A stretch of DNA of 64,000 nucleotides. It comes from WS-7 sp036505295 (lineage in GTDB: Bacteria > Eisenbacteria > RBG-16-71-46 > SZUA-252). The stretch lies in the NCBI GenBank assembly GCA_036505295.1, contig DASXTQ010000019.1:10622-74621 (forward strand), given 5' to 3'. Within the stretch, counting starts at the first letter, position 1. Every line of letters begins with the position of its first letter. A program made the position numbers and the translations under genes. Positions 1 to 10,320 of this stretch are shown here, piece by piece. Under the pieces are notes generated by a model. It was not told the DNA's origin. It saw only the letters and a list, made by a program, of their open reading frames with translations, and ran no database searches.

Positions 1-3000
1 GGCGCGCCGCCCAAAGACCCGTTTCAGGCCGGCGGGTCGGTCAGCGTCCTCTACGGGGCGGGCGGCGGCCACGCATCGGCGCACCCCCAGACAACGGCGC
101 AGGACACCGTCTACTTTCGCGTCCGGAGCGATCCCACGCTCACCGGATCGCCGGCGGCCATTCAGTTCTCCCCGTGGGTTTCGGTGGTTCCGGGCCGGGT
201 CGCCTCCGCGAAGGTCGTGGACGGAGCCAACACGGTGGTGGGCACCCTGACCCGCACGACCGATCAGGACTCGACGCAGCTCTTCCTGCGCGGTTACGAC
301 AAGTACGGGAACCTCACGCGCCTGATCCGGGCGAACTGGACTCTGACCGGCGGAGTCGGAGCGCCCGTGCCGAGCAACGGCACCGGCACGGTGCTCAAGC
401 TCGACACGCCTGGTACGGCGTACGCCATCGCGGACAGCGCCGGGGTGTGGTCCGATTCGACGGGAGCGATCACGGTGGTCCACGGGGCCTACGCGGGGCT
501 TGCGATGACCGCGCCCGGGTCCGTCGCCGCGGGAACCGCGTTCCCGGTCACCGCGGGCTCGCGGGACGCGGACGGCAACACGATCACCGGCGGCCCGGGA
601 TCGGCCGCATCCCTGACCTACATCGCGTTCGCCGATTCCGTGGGTCCCACGCCCGCCGATCCGAATCTCGTGAGCGCGGGCGCCATTCTTTCGAGCGGCG
701 TCTACTCGGGATCGCTCATCGCGCGGAAGGCAGGAGCGTTCTACTTTTCCGTGATCGACTCGACGGCGGGATACCTCTCGAGCAGACATGGCGTCGCCGT
801 TTCCCCAGGAGGCCCCGACCGGATCGCGCTTACGCCCGACACCTTGAGGCTCACCGCCGGCGTGCCCGACACGGTCACCGTGCGCGTTGTGGACGCATTC
901 GGGAATCGTTCTCCAGTCCCGGCTCCGGAGACGCTCACGCTCTGGACCGATCGCCCCGCGGGCACCTTCCAGAACGTCGCGGGCACGACCACGATCTTCG
1001 AGATCACGATTCCTGCGTTCGCCGACTCCGCGCGCTTTCGCTTCCGAGACACCCAGAGGACGACGGCCGAGGGGCGCGTCCGCGCCATCGACGCGAACGG
1101 TACCTCCCCCTTTCTCGGGACGGCCGGCGCGCCTGTCTTCACCCAGCCGAACGTACCCGCAGCGGTCGTGCTGACCGCGACGCCCGACACGCTCGTCGCG
1201 AACGGCGTCGATTCGGTTCTCGTATCGGGCGCGGCCCTCGATTCGTTCGGGAACGCCGTCGCGCAGGGGGAGCGCTTCGCGTTCGACGGGGGCGCCCTGC
1301 TCACCGAGGTCACCGATCAGGATCCGGGGACCCCGGGCGCGCAGCTGCTCGCCGACTCCACGGGTGCCGTGCGCGGCTTCGTCAGGGTCGGAGTCACGGC
1401 CGGCCTGGGTGGGGCTACGGTTCAATCCGAGCGGGGAAGCGCGACCGGCGCCGCTCCGATTCGTCTTCTCGCCGGTGCACCCTCCGGCGCGATCACCCTC
1501 TCCGCTTCCCCGGACTCGCTCGCAGCGGACAGCCTGGCGACGCTGACCCTCGGTGCGGCGGGCCTCCACGACGCGAACGGCAACCAGGTGGAGAACGGCG
1601 AGAAATACACGGTCTCGACCACGCTCGGCGCGATTCAGAACGCCGACGCCGATCCGGCGCCCGGTATCCAGATCCCCGCATCCGGCGGCGGGATCTCGCT
1701 CTCGCTCTTCGGAGGCGATTCGTTGGGGACGGCGCAGGTCACCGCGACCGCGCTGCGCAACGGCTCCTCGACCGGGACCCTGGGTATCCGGCTCGTACCG
1801 GGGGCCGTGAGCGCGTCGCGTTCGACCGTCACCGCGGATTCGCCCGTTCCGGTCGGCGCTTCCGGGAGCGTGGTGGCGATTACCCTCCGGGATGGCCAGG
1901 ACCATCCTCTCGGCGGCGTCCAGGCGGCTTCGGTCGTGGTCACGGTGGTTGGCGCATCGGCAAGCACCACGCCGCTCGCCTCCGCGACCGATTCCGGAGG
2001 CAGGATCGATTTCCGCGCCACGGCCACGATCCCGGACACCGGTTCCGTCCGCGTCACGGCACGGGGGATCCCCCTTGCCGCAGAGCCCGGGATCGTCTTC
2101 CAGCCGGGACCGCTCGATCACTACACCGTCGCGGGCCCGGCGCCACCTTTGACGGCCGGATCCGGCATCATTTTGACGATTAACGCGCATGATTCGTTCG
2201 GGAACTCCCTGCCCGGGCAGAACGGGAACGTGCTCCGGCCCACAGTGACCTCGGGCGGCGCGACCGTCCCCGACTCGGTCATCCTCGCGGGCGGCGCCGC
2301 CTCGATTCCCGTGACCCCGACGCTTGCGAGCCCCCTCACGATTGTCGTGAGCGACGGCCCGCGCTCGGTGACCTACGGGCCGGTCGCGGTGAACCCGCCG
2401 GCGGGCCTCACGATGTCCCCCGACTCGCTCTCGCTCACCCCTGCACAAGCCGGAACCGTGACCGTCACGGCACGCGACGGCCAGGGCAACCCGATCTCCG
2501 GACTCGCGCTCACCGTGTTCCTCGGGGGGCCGAGCGCTATGGGTTCTCTCGAATCGCTCGGGTCAACCTCCGGGGGTCCGGGGTCACAAGGCGGCATCAC
2601 TAACGGCTCGGGCCAGCTCGCGGTCCGCTACCGGGCGCCGAACGCGGCCCCTGCCGCGGATTCGATCTTCGCGAGCGGCGGCTCGCTCGGTCCGGTCGGG
2701 ATCCGCGCCGCGACGGCTCCCGGCGCGACCGTCGCGCTGCGCGTGTCGCCCAAGTCGCTGAGCTGGACGGCCGGCGTGCCGGAGAGCGTGCTCGTGGAGG
2801 CCGTCGATTCGTTCGGGAACGTTGTCGTGACGGACGGCGCGCCGGTCACGATGCGCGGAGCGGGCTCGGTCGTGTGGGGCCCGGCCTCGGGCCCGCTCGT
2901 CGCGGGCCGGTTCGTGTCCACCGGACGGGACACCGTGGCGGAGTCTGTCGCGATCGCGGCGGACCGCACAGGCGGCAGCAGCGGAACCGGCGGCACGGCG

Positions 3001-5889
3001 ACGGTGTCTCCCGCCTCGCCCTCCGGCGCGATCCCCATCGCGGCCACCCGCGACAGCTTGACGGCCGACGGCAGGAGCGCGTCCACCGTCGTGCTCGGGC
3101 CGGTGCGGGACGCGTTCGGGAACCTCGTCAGCGCTGGAACGCTCGTGGGCGTGAGCGCGCAGGCGGGGACCCTGCTCGCCTCGGACGCCAGCGCGCTCTT
3201 CCCGGGCCTCGACTTGGCGACGGCCGCGGACGGCAGGGCATCCTTGATCCTGATCGCTCCGGGCGCGCCCGGTCCCGATACCCTCACCGCCGCATCCCGC
3301 GCCGGGTCCGCCACAGGAAGCCACGCCTTCACCTACGTGCCGCCTCCTTCGCTGGCCTACGTCGCGGGCTCGCTGGCGCCGGGAGCCGTGATCCCCGGGG
3401 GAAGCGTCTCGTTCGCGCTCCAGGTGCGGAACACGGGCGCGGGCGCGATCCAGCTCGGGACCGGATCCCTCTTCTCGTTCGGCGCGGGCGCGACCACCTT
3501 CACGGCGGCGCTCGGCTCACCGGCCGCGGTTGGTGCGGGCGCTACGACGACGCTGACGTTCGCAGCGGGAACCGTCCCCGCCGCGCTGACCCCCGGCGCG
3601 TACGCGCCCAGCTTTCAGGCGGCCGGCACGGGTGCCACCGGGGACGCCTTCGACTTCTACCTGAGCCTCGCCGGGTCGCAGGTGAGCGTGCTCGGGCTGA
3701 GCGTCGCCGCGGTCAGCGCCTCACCTGATCCCGCGCCGCTCGGATATCAGAATCTTTCGCTGGTCTTCGACGTCGCGAATCTATCCGGGACGCCGGGCGA
3801 CCTCACGGGCGGCAGCCTGAGCTACTCGACCGGGGCCTTCATCAGCGGCGCGCCGACACCTTCCCTCGGAACGACAATCCCGGCCGGCGGAACCACCCGG
3901 TTCACGTTTCCGGTCGCCGTGCCGTCGGGCGGGATCCCTTCCGGGACGATGATCAACTCGACGCTCCAGGCGACGGTCACCTTCGCGGGCACGCCGGTGG
4001 TTGCGTCGAGCTCCATCCCGCTCAGCTTCCGCGTGATCTCGGCCGCTCGCGTCGTCGCGGTCGCGGGCAGCGGGACGCCGCAGCGTCTCCTGCGCGGGCG
4101 GACGTTCGCTCCCACCTTGCGCGTCGCGAACACGGGCGCGGCGGCGGTCACCCTCAATCGAAATACCACGCGGCTCGAGCTCGACGCGGGCGGAACGACG
4201 CTTACGACGGCGCTATCCGCGAACACCGCCGTCCTCGCTTCCGACCAGGCGACCCTCGCGTTCGACTCGCTCGCGGTCCCGGCGGGCGGCGTGCCCAAGG
4301 GGCGCTACCGCGCGCGTGTCTTCCTCGACGGCACGGAATCCGGACAGGCCTTTGCCGACACCGTTCCCTCGGCGCCCGACAGCATCGACGTTCTCGACCC
4401 CGCGCTCCTCACGGTCCTTGCCGGGTCGCTCGCTCCGGGCACCGTGAGCGCGGGGCAATCGCGTTCCGTGTCGCTCACGCTCCGGAACGACGGTGACGTG
4501 CCCTTCGCGCTCGACCCCGCAACAGCGCTCAGGCTCGGCGCCCCGGTGTCGGTCACGCGCACGCTGAGCGCCTCGCCCACCCTGAACGCCGGCCAGTCGC
4601 TCAACCTTGCCTTCACCGGCGGACCTCTGGGCTCTTCCGCCGCGCCTGGGGACGCCGCGGCGACGCTCGACGTGTTCGGCATGGAAGACGGCGTCGCACG
4701 CGCCCAGAGCCTCCCCGGGGGCACGCTCCACGCGATGCCGCCGGCGCTGCTTCAGTACGTCGGGCGCTCGACCGCGCCGAGCCACATACGTCCGGGCCAG
4801 ACGGTGGACCTCACCCTCGATGTTCAGAACAGGGGCGGGTCCCCCTTCGTGATCGATCCCGCCCAGACGCGCTTCACCTTGAGCGACGGCAGCGAGGTCA
4901 TGACCGGCCTCGCCTCCGGCCCCGCCTTTCTGCTCGCACCGAGCACCCAGGCCGCGCTCGTGTTCCCGGGCGTTCTCGTCCCCGCGGCGATGGCGAGCCA
5001 GCCCTATCGGGTGGACCTCGCGATCGGCGGGACCGAATGGGCGCTGGCCGCGAGCGCCGCCGCGACCTCTCCCGACAGCGAGCTCACCGTGCTCGGGCAG
5101 CTCGCCGCGATCCAGGTCCGCGGCGTCGACGCGGCCGTGCCGGTCCAGCTCGTGCGGGGCGGGCCGCCGATCCGCGCATGGGGGCTCGAGCTCTTGCCGC
5201 TCGTCCAGACCGGCGTTTCGACGAAGGATTCCCTGACGTCGGTCGCGATCACCATCGTCGCCGACGGCTCCACCGGCCTCCCGCCCGCGTCCTCGGTGTC
5301 CTCGATCTCGCTCCGCGATCGCGTGGGTGCGCTCCTCGCGCAAGGGGCGCCGCCTCCGGGCGCGCCGAATCCCTTCACCCTCAGCCTGACCCAGCCGCTC
5401 ATCATGACGAACGGGCCGGAATCGCTCTTCGTCGATGTCGCGTTCCGCCCAGGCTCGTCCGCCGTCCGTGTCGCGCTCCAGGTCGCGCAGGCGAACGACC
5501 TCGTGGCCCTCGACGCGCTCACCGGCACCCGCGTGCCCATCGTGGGGGGCGGCGGGCTTCCATTCGCGGCGCTCGCCTCGCGCGAGATCACGTTCTTCGA
5601 CCGGGCGCACGGCTATCCGAATCCCTTCCACGCCGGGAGCGAAGCGGTCCTTCTCTCCTACGTTCTTGGCCAGGACGCTTCGGTCAAGGTTTCCATCTAC
5701 ACGCTCCTGGGCGACCTGGTGCGGGAGCTGTCGCTCCCTTCGGGAGGCGTCGGTGGCGCGAGCGGCTTGAACGAAGTGCGTTGGGACGGACGGAACGGCA
5801 AAGGAGAGATCGTGCGCCCCGGTGTCTACGTCGCCCGGATCGAAGGACCGGGGGTGAGCGAGCAGGTCAAGGTGGGGGTGCTGCGATGA
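1..5889 (+). CDS. Giant Ig-repeat surface/secreted protein (5' partial)
   Basis: The frame is open from the first base of the window, so the N-terminus lies outside; 1962 residues are visible. The visible part is built of repeated Ig-like units of invasin/Big_1 style, each with a recurring D-x-FGN motif (for example near bases 250, 890, 1240, 2190, 2810 and 3110). The last 90 or so residues form a FlgD-like/T9SS-tail-like domain with YPNPF and WDGRNGKGE. Proteins of this kind are exported and held at or released from the cell surface. The stop overlaps the next ATG (ATGA at 5886-5889), so the next gene is probably translationally coupled. A specific ligand or partner cannot be named. Confidence 0.85.
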   Translation, partial: GAPPKDPFQAGGSVSVLYGAGGGHASAHPQTTAQDTVYFRVRSDPTLTGSPAAIQFSPWVSVVPGRVASAKVVDGANTVVGTLTRTTDQDSTQLFLRGYDKYGNLTRLIRANWTLTGGVGAPVPSNGTGTVLKLDTPGTAYAIADSAGVWSDSTGAITVVHGAYAGLAMTAPGSVAAGTAFPVTAGSRDADGNTITGGPGSAASLTYIAFADSVGPTPADPNLVSAGAILSSGVYSGSLIARKAGAFYFSVIDSTAGYLSSRHGVAVSPGGPDRIALTPDTLRLTAGVPDTVTVRVVDAFGNRSPVPAPETLTLWTDRPAGTFQNVAGTTTIFEITIPAFADSARFRFRDTQRTTAEGRVRAIDANGTSPFLGTAGAPVFTQPNVPAAVVLTATPDTLVANGVDSVLVSGAALDSFGNAVAQGERFAFDGGALLTEVTDQDPGTPGAQLLADSTGAVRGFVRVGVTAGLGGATVQSERGSATGAAPIRLLAGAPSGAITLSASPDSLAADSLATLTLGAAGLHDANGNQVENGEKYTVSTTLGAIQNADADPAPGIQIPASGGGISLSLFGGDSLGTAQVTATALRNGSSTGTLGIRLVPGAVSASRSTVTADSPVPVGASGSVVAITLRDGQDHPLGGVQAASVVVTVVGASASTTPLASATDSGGRIDFRATATIPDTGSVRVTARGIPLAAEPGIVFQPGPLDHYTVAGPAPPLTAGSGIILTINAHDSFGNSLPGQNGNVLRPTVTSGGATVPDSVILAGGAASIPVTPTLASPLTIVVSDGPRSVTYGPVAVNPPAGLTMSPDSLSLTPAQAGTVTVTARDGQGNPISGLALTVFLGGPSAMGSLESLGSTSGGPGSQGGITNGSGQLAVRYRAPNAAPAADSIFASGGSLGPVGIRAATAPGATVALRVSPKSLSWTAGVPESVLVEAVDSFGNVVVTDGAPVTMRGAGSVVWGPASGPLVAGRFVSTGRDTVAESVAIAADRTGGSSGTGGTATVSPASPSGAIPIAATRDSLTADGRSASTVVLGPVRDAFGNLVSAGTLVGVSAQAGTLLASDASALFPGLDLATAADGRASLILIAPGAPGPDTLTAASRAGSATGSHAFTYVPPPSLAYVAGSLAPGAVIPGGSVSFALQVRNTGAGAIQLGTGSLFSFGAGATTFTAALGSPAAVGAGATTTLTFAAGTVPAALTPGAYAPSFQAAGTGATGDAFDFYLSLAGSQVSVLGLSVAAVSASPDPAPLGYQNLSLVFDVANLSGTPGDLTGGSLSYSTGAFISGAPTPSLGTTIPAGGTTRFTFPVAVPSGGIPSGTMINSTLQATVTFAGTPVVASSSIPLSFRVISAARVVAVAGSGTPQRLLRGRTFAPTLRVANTGAAAVTLNRNTTRLELDAGGTTLTTALSANTAVLASDQATLAFDSLAVPAGGVPKGRYRARVFLDGTESGQAFADTVPSAPDSIDVLDPALLTVLAGSLAPGTVSAGQSRSVSLTLRNDGDVPFALDPATALRLGAPVSVTRTLSASPTLNAGQSLNLAFTGGPLGSSAAPGDAAATLDVFGMEDGVARAQSLPGGTLHAMPPALLQYVGRSTAPSHIRPGQTVDLTLDVQNRGGSPFVIDPAQTRFTLSDGSEVMTGLASGPAFLLAPSTQAALVFPGVLVPAAMASQPYRVDLAIGGTEWALAASAAATSPDSELTVLGQLAAIQVRGVDAAVPVQLVRGGPPIRAWGLELLPLVQTGVSTKDSLTSVAITIVADGSTGLPPASSVSSISLRDRVGALLAQGAPPPGAPNPFTLSLTQPLIMTNGPESLFVDVAFRPGSSAVRVALQVAQANDLVALDALTGTRVPIVGGGGLPFAALASREITFFDRAHGYPNPFHAGSEAVLLSYVLGQDASVKVSIYTLLGDLVRELSLPSGGVGGASGLNEVRWDGRNGKGEIVRPGVYVARIEGPGVSEQVKVGVLR

Positions 5890-7829
5890 GAATGCGGCGA
5901 TGCTTCCGTAACCGGCGCGTCCTGCGCCGCCAACTTCGCCGGGTCAACGCCCGGCGCCTGGTCCGCGCCATCTGCGCCGCGTCGCTTCTCCTCGCCGCGT
6001 TTTTCGGAACGCGGGCGCGCGCCTCGGGCCAGACCGCGGGGACGTCGGACCTTCTTTCGACGCCGGCGGGCTGGCCGAGCACGGGCGCCGCGAGCGGCTT
6101 CACAGGCGTGGCGCTCGATCCGCTCGCGATCTACATGAATCCGGCCGGCCTGGCGGCGCAGGATGAGCGCTCCTTCCTGGTCCACCACGGAATGCTCCAG
6201 TTCTCCACGACCTGGGACCTTGCCGCCGTCTCCTATCCCGTTCCCGGTCTTGGAGGCGTCGGCCTCGGCTTCGTGCGGATCGGAACCGGCGGGATCGACG
6301 CCTACGACGCGGGGAACCGGCCGCTGGGCTCGATCGTCTACCGCGAGACGGCGGCGGCCGTCAGCGTCGCGCGACGCGTGCGCGGGCCGATCTGGGGCGG
6401 GCTCACCTTCAAGATCTTGGGGCAGTCGCTCGGCGACGTCTCGGCATCGGCCCCCGCGCTCGACGTGGGTTTCCTCTACCGCCCGGCCGTGCTGCGCGGT
6501 GGTCAAATCGGCGTGTCGGCGCAAAACGTCGTCGCGGGCTCGCTGGACCTCGGCGGCGCGTCTTCGGTGCTTGACCGATCGTTCCGCCTCGGGCTCGGAA
6601 GCCCGGAATGGCGCCTGAACCCAATGAGCGCAGGAAGGGTCGTGCTCGACGTCGGGACCCGCGGGAAGGAAGGGATGAAGCCGCGCGTCGGCCTCGAGTT
6701 CACGCGCGCGGGACTGGGCGCCGTTCGCGCCGGGATTTCGAACGGGGACCCCATTTTCGGCGTGGGGCTCCGCTTCCGGCGCTACGGCTTCGATTACGCC
6801 TACCAGAGCGGAAGCGTCGAGGCGACCCAGCAGTTCGCGTTACGCATGGCGTGGGGCGAGCCGATCAGCAAGTACGAATCGCGCCGCATGGCCGAGCTTC
6901 GGCGGGCGGCGGAGGATTCCATCCGCGCGGAACGCGCGGGCGAGATCGCACGCGACCGCAAGAAGGCGGAGATCTCGGAGAGCTCGGGTGACTGGGAGAC
7001 CGCGCTTGTGCTCTGGGAGGTTCTCCAACGCGCGGATCCCGGCGAGCCGAGCTACACCCAGCGTGCCGGGCGGGCGCGTGTCGAGATCGAGCGGAACGCC
7101 CAGGCCGCGATTGCCTCGGAGAGCGTGCGCCGCCTCAGGTCCACGCTGGCGGAGATGGCCCGCCAGGCGCTCTCGCGGGGGGACGTCGAAGAAGCGGCGG
7201 GTCTCGTGCGCGGGATTTCAACCGGGGGCGGCTCGGATGGCGCGTCCCAGGACACCCTCGCCGCCCTTGTCCGGGACGTCGCCGCCGCGCGCGATCGTGC
7301 CGCCGCGCGCGCTCTCTCCCGCGCCGACTCGCTTGAAGAGCGGGGACGACTCCTCGACGCCGCGGGCCAGGTGGCGCTCGCGCTGAGGCTCAAGCCCGAC
7401 GATCCGCGCGCACGCGCGCTGTGGGACGCCCTCCAGGGCTCGCTCGGCAAGAGCGCCTCGGAAGCGCAGACCCTGAGCCGCAAGCTGGCCGCTCTCGGCG
7501 CACTGAATGAAGTGGCGCGGGCGTTCGCGGAAGGACGGTATGCGGAGGCGAAGGCGGCGGTCGAGCGGTCGCTCGCGCTCGATCCCACGAGCCCCGAAGC
7601 GCGGGACTGGCGCGACCGAATCCAGCGCAGGCTCACGACGCCGAAGCCCGAGCTCGATGCGCGGATCAAGCAGCTCTACATCAAGGGCATGGAGGCGTTC
7701 ACCGCGGGCGACTACCGCGAGGCGCTCCGGAACTGGGAGCAGATCCTCCTGCTCGATCCTCTGAACGAGAGCGCCCGTCGGAACGTTCTCGAAGCGAGGG
7801 AGCGGATGAAGTCGGAGGCGCGCCGATGA
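5886..7829 (+). CDS. PorV/PorQ-like barrel protein with C-terminal TPR region
   Basis: The protein is 647 aa. The start is the ATG overlapping the upstream stop; the open frame upstream is only the shadow of gene 1. A very basic N-terminus leads into a hydrophobic stretch and A-R-A-S (about residues 28-48), a signal peptide. Residues about 55-320 alternate in beta-barrel style and carry the early N-P-A-G-L motif seen in PorV/PorQ and UPF0164-like outer-membrane proteins. From about 340 to the end it is helical with TPR-like pairs (W-E-x-A-L-x-L-W and Y-R-E-A-L-R-N-W-E). It follows a T9SS-tail-like protein, so a role with exported surface proteins is plausible but inferred. A 10-codon ORF (7826-7858) bridges its stop to the next start. 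Confidence 0.75.
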   Translation: MRMRRCFRNRRVLRRQLRRVNARRLVRAICAASLLLAAFFGTRARASGQTAGTSDLLSTPAGWPSTGAASGFTGVALDPLAIYMNPAGLAAQDERSFLVHHGMLQFSTTWDLAAVSYPVPGLGGVGLGFVRIGTGGIDAYDAGNRPLGSIVYRETAAAVSVARRVRGPIWGGLTFKILGQSLGDVSASAPALDVGFLYRPAVLRGGQIGVSAQNVVAGSLDLGGASSVLDRSFRLGLGSPEWRLNPMSAGRVVLDVGTRGKEGMKPRVGLEFTRAGLGAVRAGISNGDPIFGVGLRFRRYGFDYAYQSGSVEATQQFALRMAWGEPISKYESRRMAELRRAAEDSIRAERAGEIARDRKKAEISESSGDWETALVLWEVLQRADPGEPSYTQRAGRARVEIERNAQAAIASESVRRLRSTLAEMARQALSRGDVEEAAGLVRGISTGGGSDGASQDTLAALVRDVAAARDRAAARALSRADSLEERGRLLDAAGQVALALRLKPDDPRARALWDALQGSLGKSASEAQTLSRKLAALGALNEVARAFAEGRYAEAKAAVERSLALDPTSPEARDWRDRIQRRLTTPKPELDARIKQLYIKGMEAFTAGDYREALRNWEQILLLDPLNESARRNVLEARERMKSEARR

Positions 7830-7854
7830 CCGCACGCGGCGACGAGACGCGTCG

Positions 7855-10320
7855 ATGAGTCCCAGGGCTGGACCGACCCGCCGCTTCCAGCTTCGAGTCC
7901 CAGCCGAGGACCGCCATCTCGCCGAGATCCGCGACTTCATCCAGGACGTCGGCGAGAAGATTCAGATACCCGGAAAGATCCTCGCCAACACGAAACTCGC
8001 GGTAGACGAAGCCTGCACCAACATCGTGAAGCACGGTTACAAGGGGAAGACCGGCTTCATCGAAGTCGTGGTGACGGGAAACCAGCGCGAGTTCTCCATG
8101 GAGATCCGGGACCAGGGCGAAAGCTTCGACCTCCGCAACGTCAAGAGCCCCGATCTCAAGATGTACGTGGAGACGAGGAAGCGCGGCGGGCTCGGCGTCT
8201 TCCTGATGAATCAGCTCATGGACGACGTCCGCTATCGCGGGGGCCCGGACGGCAACGTCCTCACGATGTCGAAGCATCTCGGGCGACGGCGTCGGGGGGT
8301 GGGAAAAGAGGGCGGGCGTCCCCGCTCGCTCCGTTTCGCGTACACCCTTCAGGCGTTCGGCGCGATGACGTTCCTCGTCGCGGTCGCCTTCGGCGTGATC
8401 CACACGCGGCAGATGCAAAGCATCCGCGGAGAAGCGATGTCCCACGCCCGAAGCGTCGCGCGCGGGCTCGCGCTTCCGGCGGCGGAGGTGCTCTCGCGGC
8501 CCGAGCCGATGTCGATCGAGCAGACGCTCCTGAATCAGTCCATCCGCGCCGCGCTCCGGGCAAACCCGGAATACGTGTCGGCGCGCGTCCTCGATACGGC
8601 CGGGCGCGTGTGGGGCAGCAACCGATTCGAGGAGCTCTTCACCACGGAGCGAAGCGGGCTGAGGCAAGGATCCGGAGCGGGCCTCGGCAACCAGTGGGCG
8701 CCCCCCCGCTACCTCGTGAGCAACGGCGTCGGCACGATCGTCGAGCCAGTGCGGGCAGGCGCGACGGGGAAGGCGCTGGCCACCGTGCTCGGCTACGTGC
8801 AGATCGGCATCAGCGAGCAGGCGATCGGCGCACGAATCGTGGCGGCGCGCGCCGAGCTTGCGGGGATCGCGCTTCTCACGCTGTTTCTCGGCTGCCTTCT
8901 CTCGATGCTCCTGATCGGAATCTTCGTGCGGCCGATCCAGGCGCTCTCCGACAGCGTGCGCGCGATCGGCGAAGGAACGATGGTGGCCGACGTCGGCGCT
9001 TCCGGGAACGAGGAGATCGACGAGATCGCGCGCGCGTTCAACGAGATCACGGCCAAGTTCCGCGCGGCCCAGGGCAATCTCGTCGAACAGGAGCGCCTTC
9101 AGAAGGAGATGCAGGTCGCGCAGGAGATCCAGCAGAGCCTCCTTCCCCGGCGGGTGCCGGAGCTGGAGGGCTACGAGATCGGAGCGCTCTACCGCGCGGC
9201 CAAGGAGGTCGGAGGGGACTATTACGATTTCGTGCAAGTCGACGAGCGGACGGTGGGCGTCGTGGTCGCGGACGTGTCGGGCAAGGGAGTCCCTGGCTCG
9301 CTCGTCATGACGATGATCCGGACCGCGCTTCGCATGGAGGCGCGCGGGAATCGGTCGGCCTCGGACGTCATGGCCCGAATGAACACGTTCGTCACCGAGG
9401 ACATGAAGAAGGGGATGTTCGTGACGATGTTCTATGTGGTGCTGGATTCGGTGAACCGCGTCGTGACCTACGCCAGCGCGGGGCACAATCCGATGATCCT
9501 CTACCGCGGCGAGACGGACTCGACCTACTTCCTGAAACCGAAAGGGATTCCCGTGGGGATCGACGCGCCGGACGCGGATCTCTTCCGCCGCACCATCAGC
9601 GTCGAACGGCTCACGCTCAAGCAGGAAGATATGATCGTGATCTACACCGACGGAATCACGGAGGCCATGAATCCCATGCGGGAGCAGTTTGGCGAGGCGA
9701 GGCTTCTCGGCGCGATCAAGAGGCACGCGCATCTCAGCGCGCAGGGGTTCTCGGAGGCGTTGGACCGGGAGATCCATGAGTTCACCGCGGGCGCGCTCCA
9801 GAACGACGACATCACGCTGGTCGCGATCAAAGAAAAGGTGCAGCCCGAGGAGCGCATCGAATCGAAGCGGCGCGAGCTTTTCCGGCTCGTCGAGCAGGAG
9901 GGGGTGCCCGTCGGGGAAGCGTGTGACCGGCTGCAGGTCGCACCGTCGACCTACTACCGCTATCGCCGCCGGGTGGCCGAAGTGGGAGGGGAGGAAGGCC
10001 TGAAGAGCATTCGCCCGCGCTCAGGGCTCGCGAAGGCGAGCCTCGAGGAAGAGGCGGCCATCCTTTCGCTCGTGAAAGCGGAGCCTCTCATGGGGGCCAA
10101 ACGGGTCGCGGAGCTGCTCCGGGCGACGGGCCGCTCGAGCCCTAATTTGACCCCGGCCGCGGTCTACGCAACCCTAAGGCGTCACGGACTTAACACGAAG
10201 GAAAAAAGGCTCGAGTTCGCCCAAAACGGAACCGATAGACGTATGGCAAGGCTGGCCCAGGCGCTTTCGGGGGCTACCCGGGCCGACCGCGCCCCAGAAG
10301 AACAAGGAGGGGGAGAATGA
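7855..10320 (+). CDS. Fused anti-sigma kinase / HAMP / PP2C (SpoIIE-type) phosphatase with C-terminal HTH
   Basis: The protein is 821 aa. Residues 10-142 form an RsbW-type HATPase: N-box DEACTNIVKHGY at 51-62, D86-x-G88, and GGLGVFLM at 111-118. One membrane segment lies at about 162-182 and a second at about 336-357, with an extracytoplasmic sensor between them. A HAMP domain spans 358-410, then a short coiled coil. The PP2C/SpoIIE phosphatase follows (GGDYYDF 453-459, VADVSGKGVPG 471-481, SAGHNP 541-546, YTDGITEA 597-604, NDDITLV 650-656). Residues 668-790 look like a transposase-type HTH. Kinase and phosphatase of a partner-switching circuit normally sit on separate proteins. The kinase half is cytoplasmic before the first membrane segment. 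The next gene is the STAS antagonist, with ATGA overlap. Confidence 0.85.
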   Translation: MSPRAGPTRRFQLRVPAEDRHLAEIRDFIQDVGEKIQIPGKILANTKLAVDEACTNIVKHGYKGKTGFIEVVVTGNQREFSMEIRDQGESFDLRNVKSPDLKMYVETRKRGGLGVFLMNQLMDDVRYRGGPDGNVLTMSKHLGRRRRGVGKEGGRPRSLRFAYTLQAFGAMTFLVAVAFGVIHTRQMQSIRGEAMSHARSVARGLALPAAEVLSRPEPMSIEQTLLNQSIRAALRANPEYVSARVLDTAGRVWGSNRFEELFTTERSGLRQGSGAGLGNQWAPPRYLVSNGVGTIVEPVRAGATGKALATVLGYVQIGISEQAIGARIVAARAELAGIALLTLFLGCLLSMLLIGIFVRPIQALSDSVRAIGEGTMVADVGASGNEEIDEIARAFNEITAKFRAAQGNLVEQERLQKEMQVAQEIQQSLLPRRVPELEGYEIGALYRAAKEVGGDYYDFVQVDERTVGVVVADVSGKGVPGSLVMTMIRTALRMEARGNRSASDVMARMNTFVTEDMKKGMFVTMFYVVLDSVNRVVTYASAGHNPMILYRGETDSTYFLKPKGIPVGIDAPDADLFRRTISVERLTLKQEDMIVIYTDGITEAMNPMREQFGEARLLGAIKRHAHLSAQGFSEALDREIHEFTAGALQNDDITLVAIKEKVQPEERIESKRRELFRLVEQEGVPVGEACDRLQVAPSTYYRYRRRVAEVGGEEGLKSIRPRSGLAKASLEEEAAILSLVKAEPLMGAKRVAELLRATGRSSPNLTPAAVYATLRRHGLNTKEKRLEFAQNGTDRRMARLAQALSGATRADRAPEEQGGGE

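Noticed and set aside
7699..9777. Long - strand open frame opposite the kinase-phosphatase
   Set aside because: Arg/His/Glu-rich, no known motif, fully antisense to strong domains; a GC-rich shadow. The same holds for long frames at 13328-15694, 21462-23612, 4213-5631 and 11210-13276 on the - strand.
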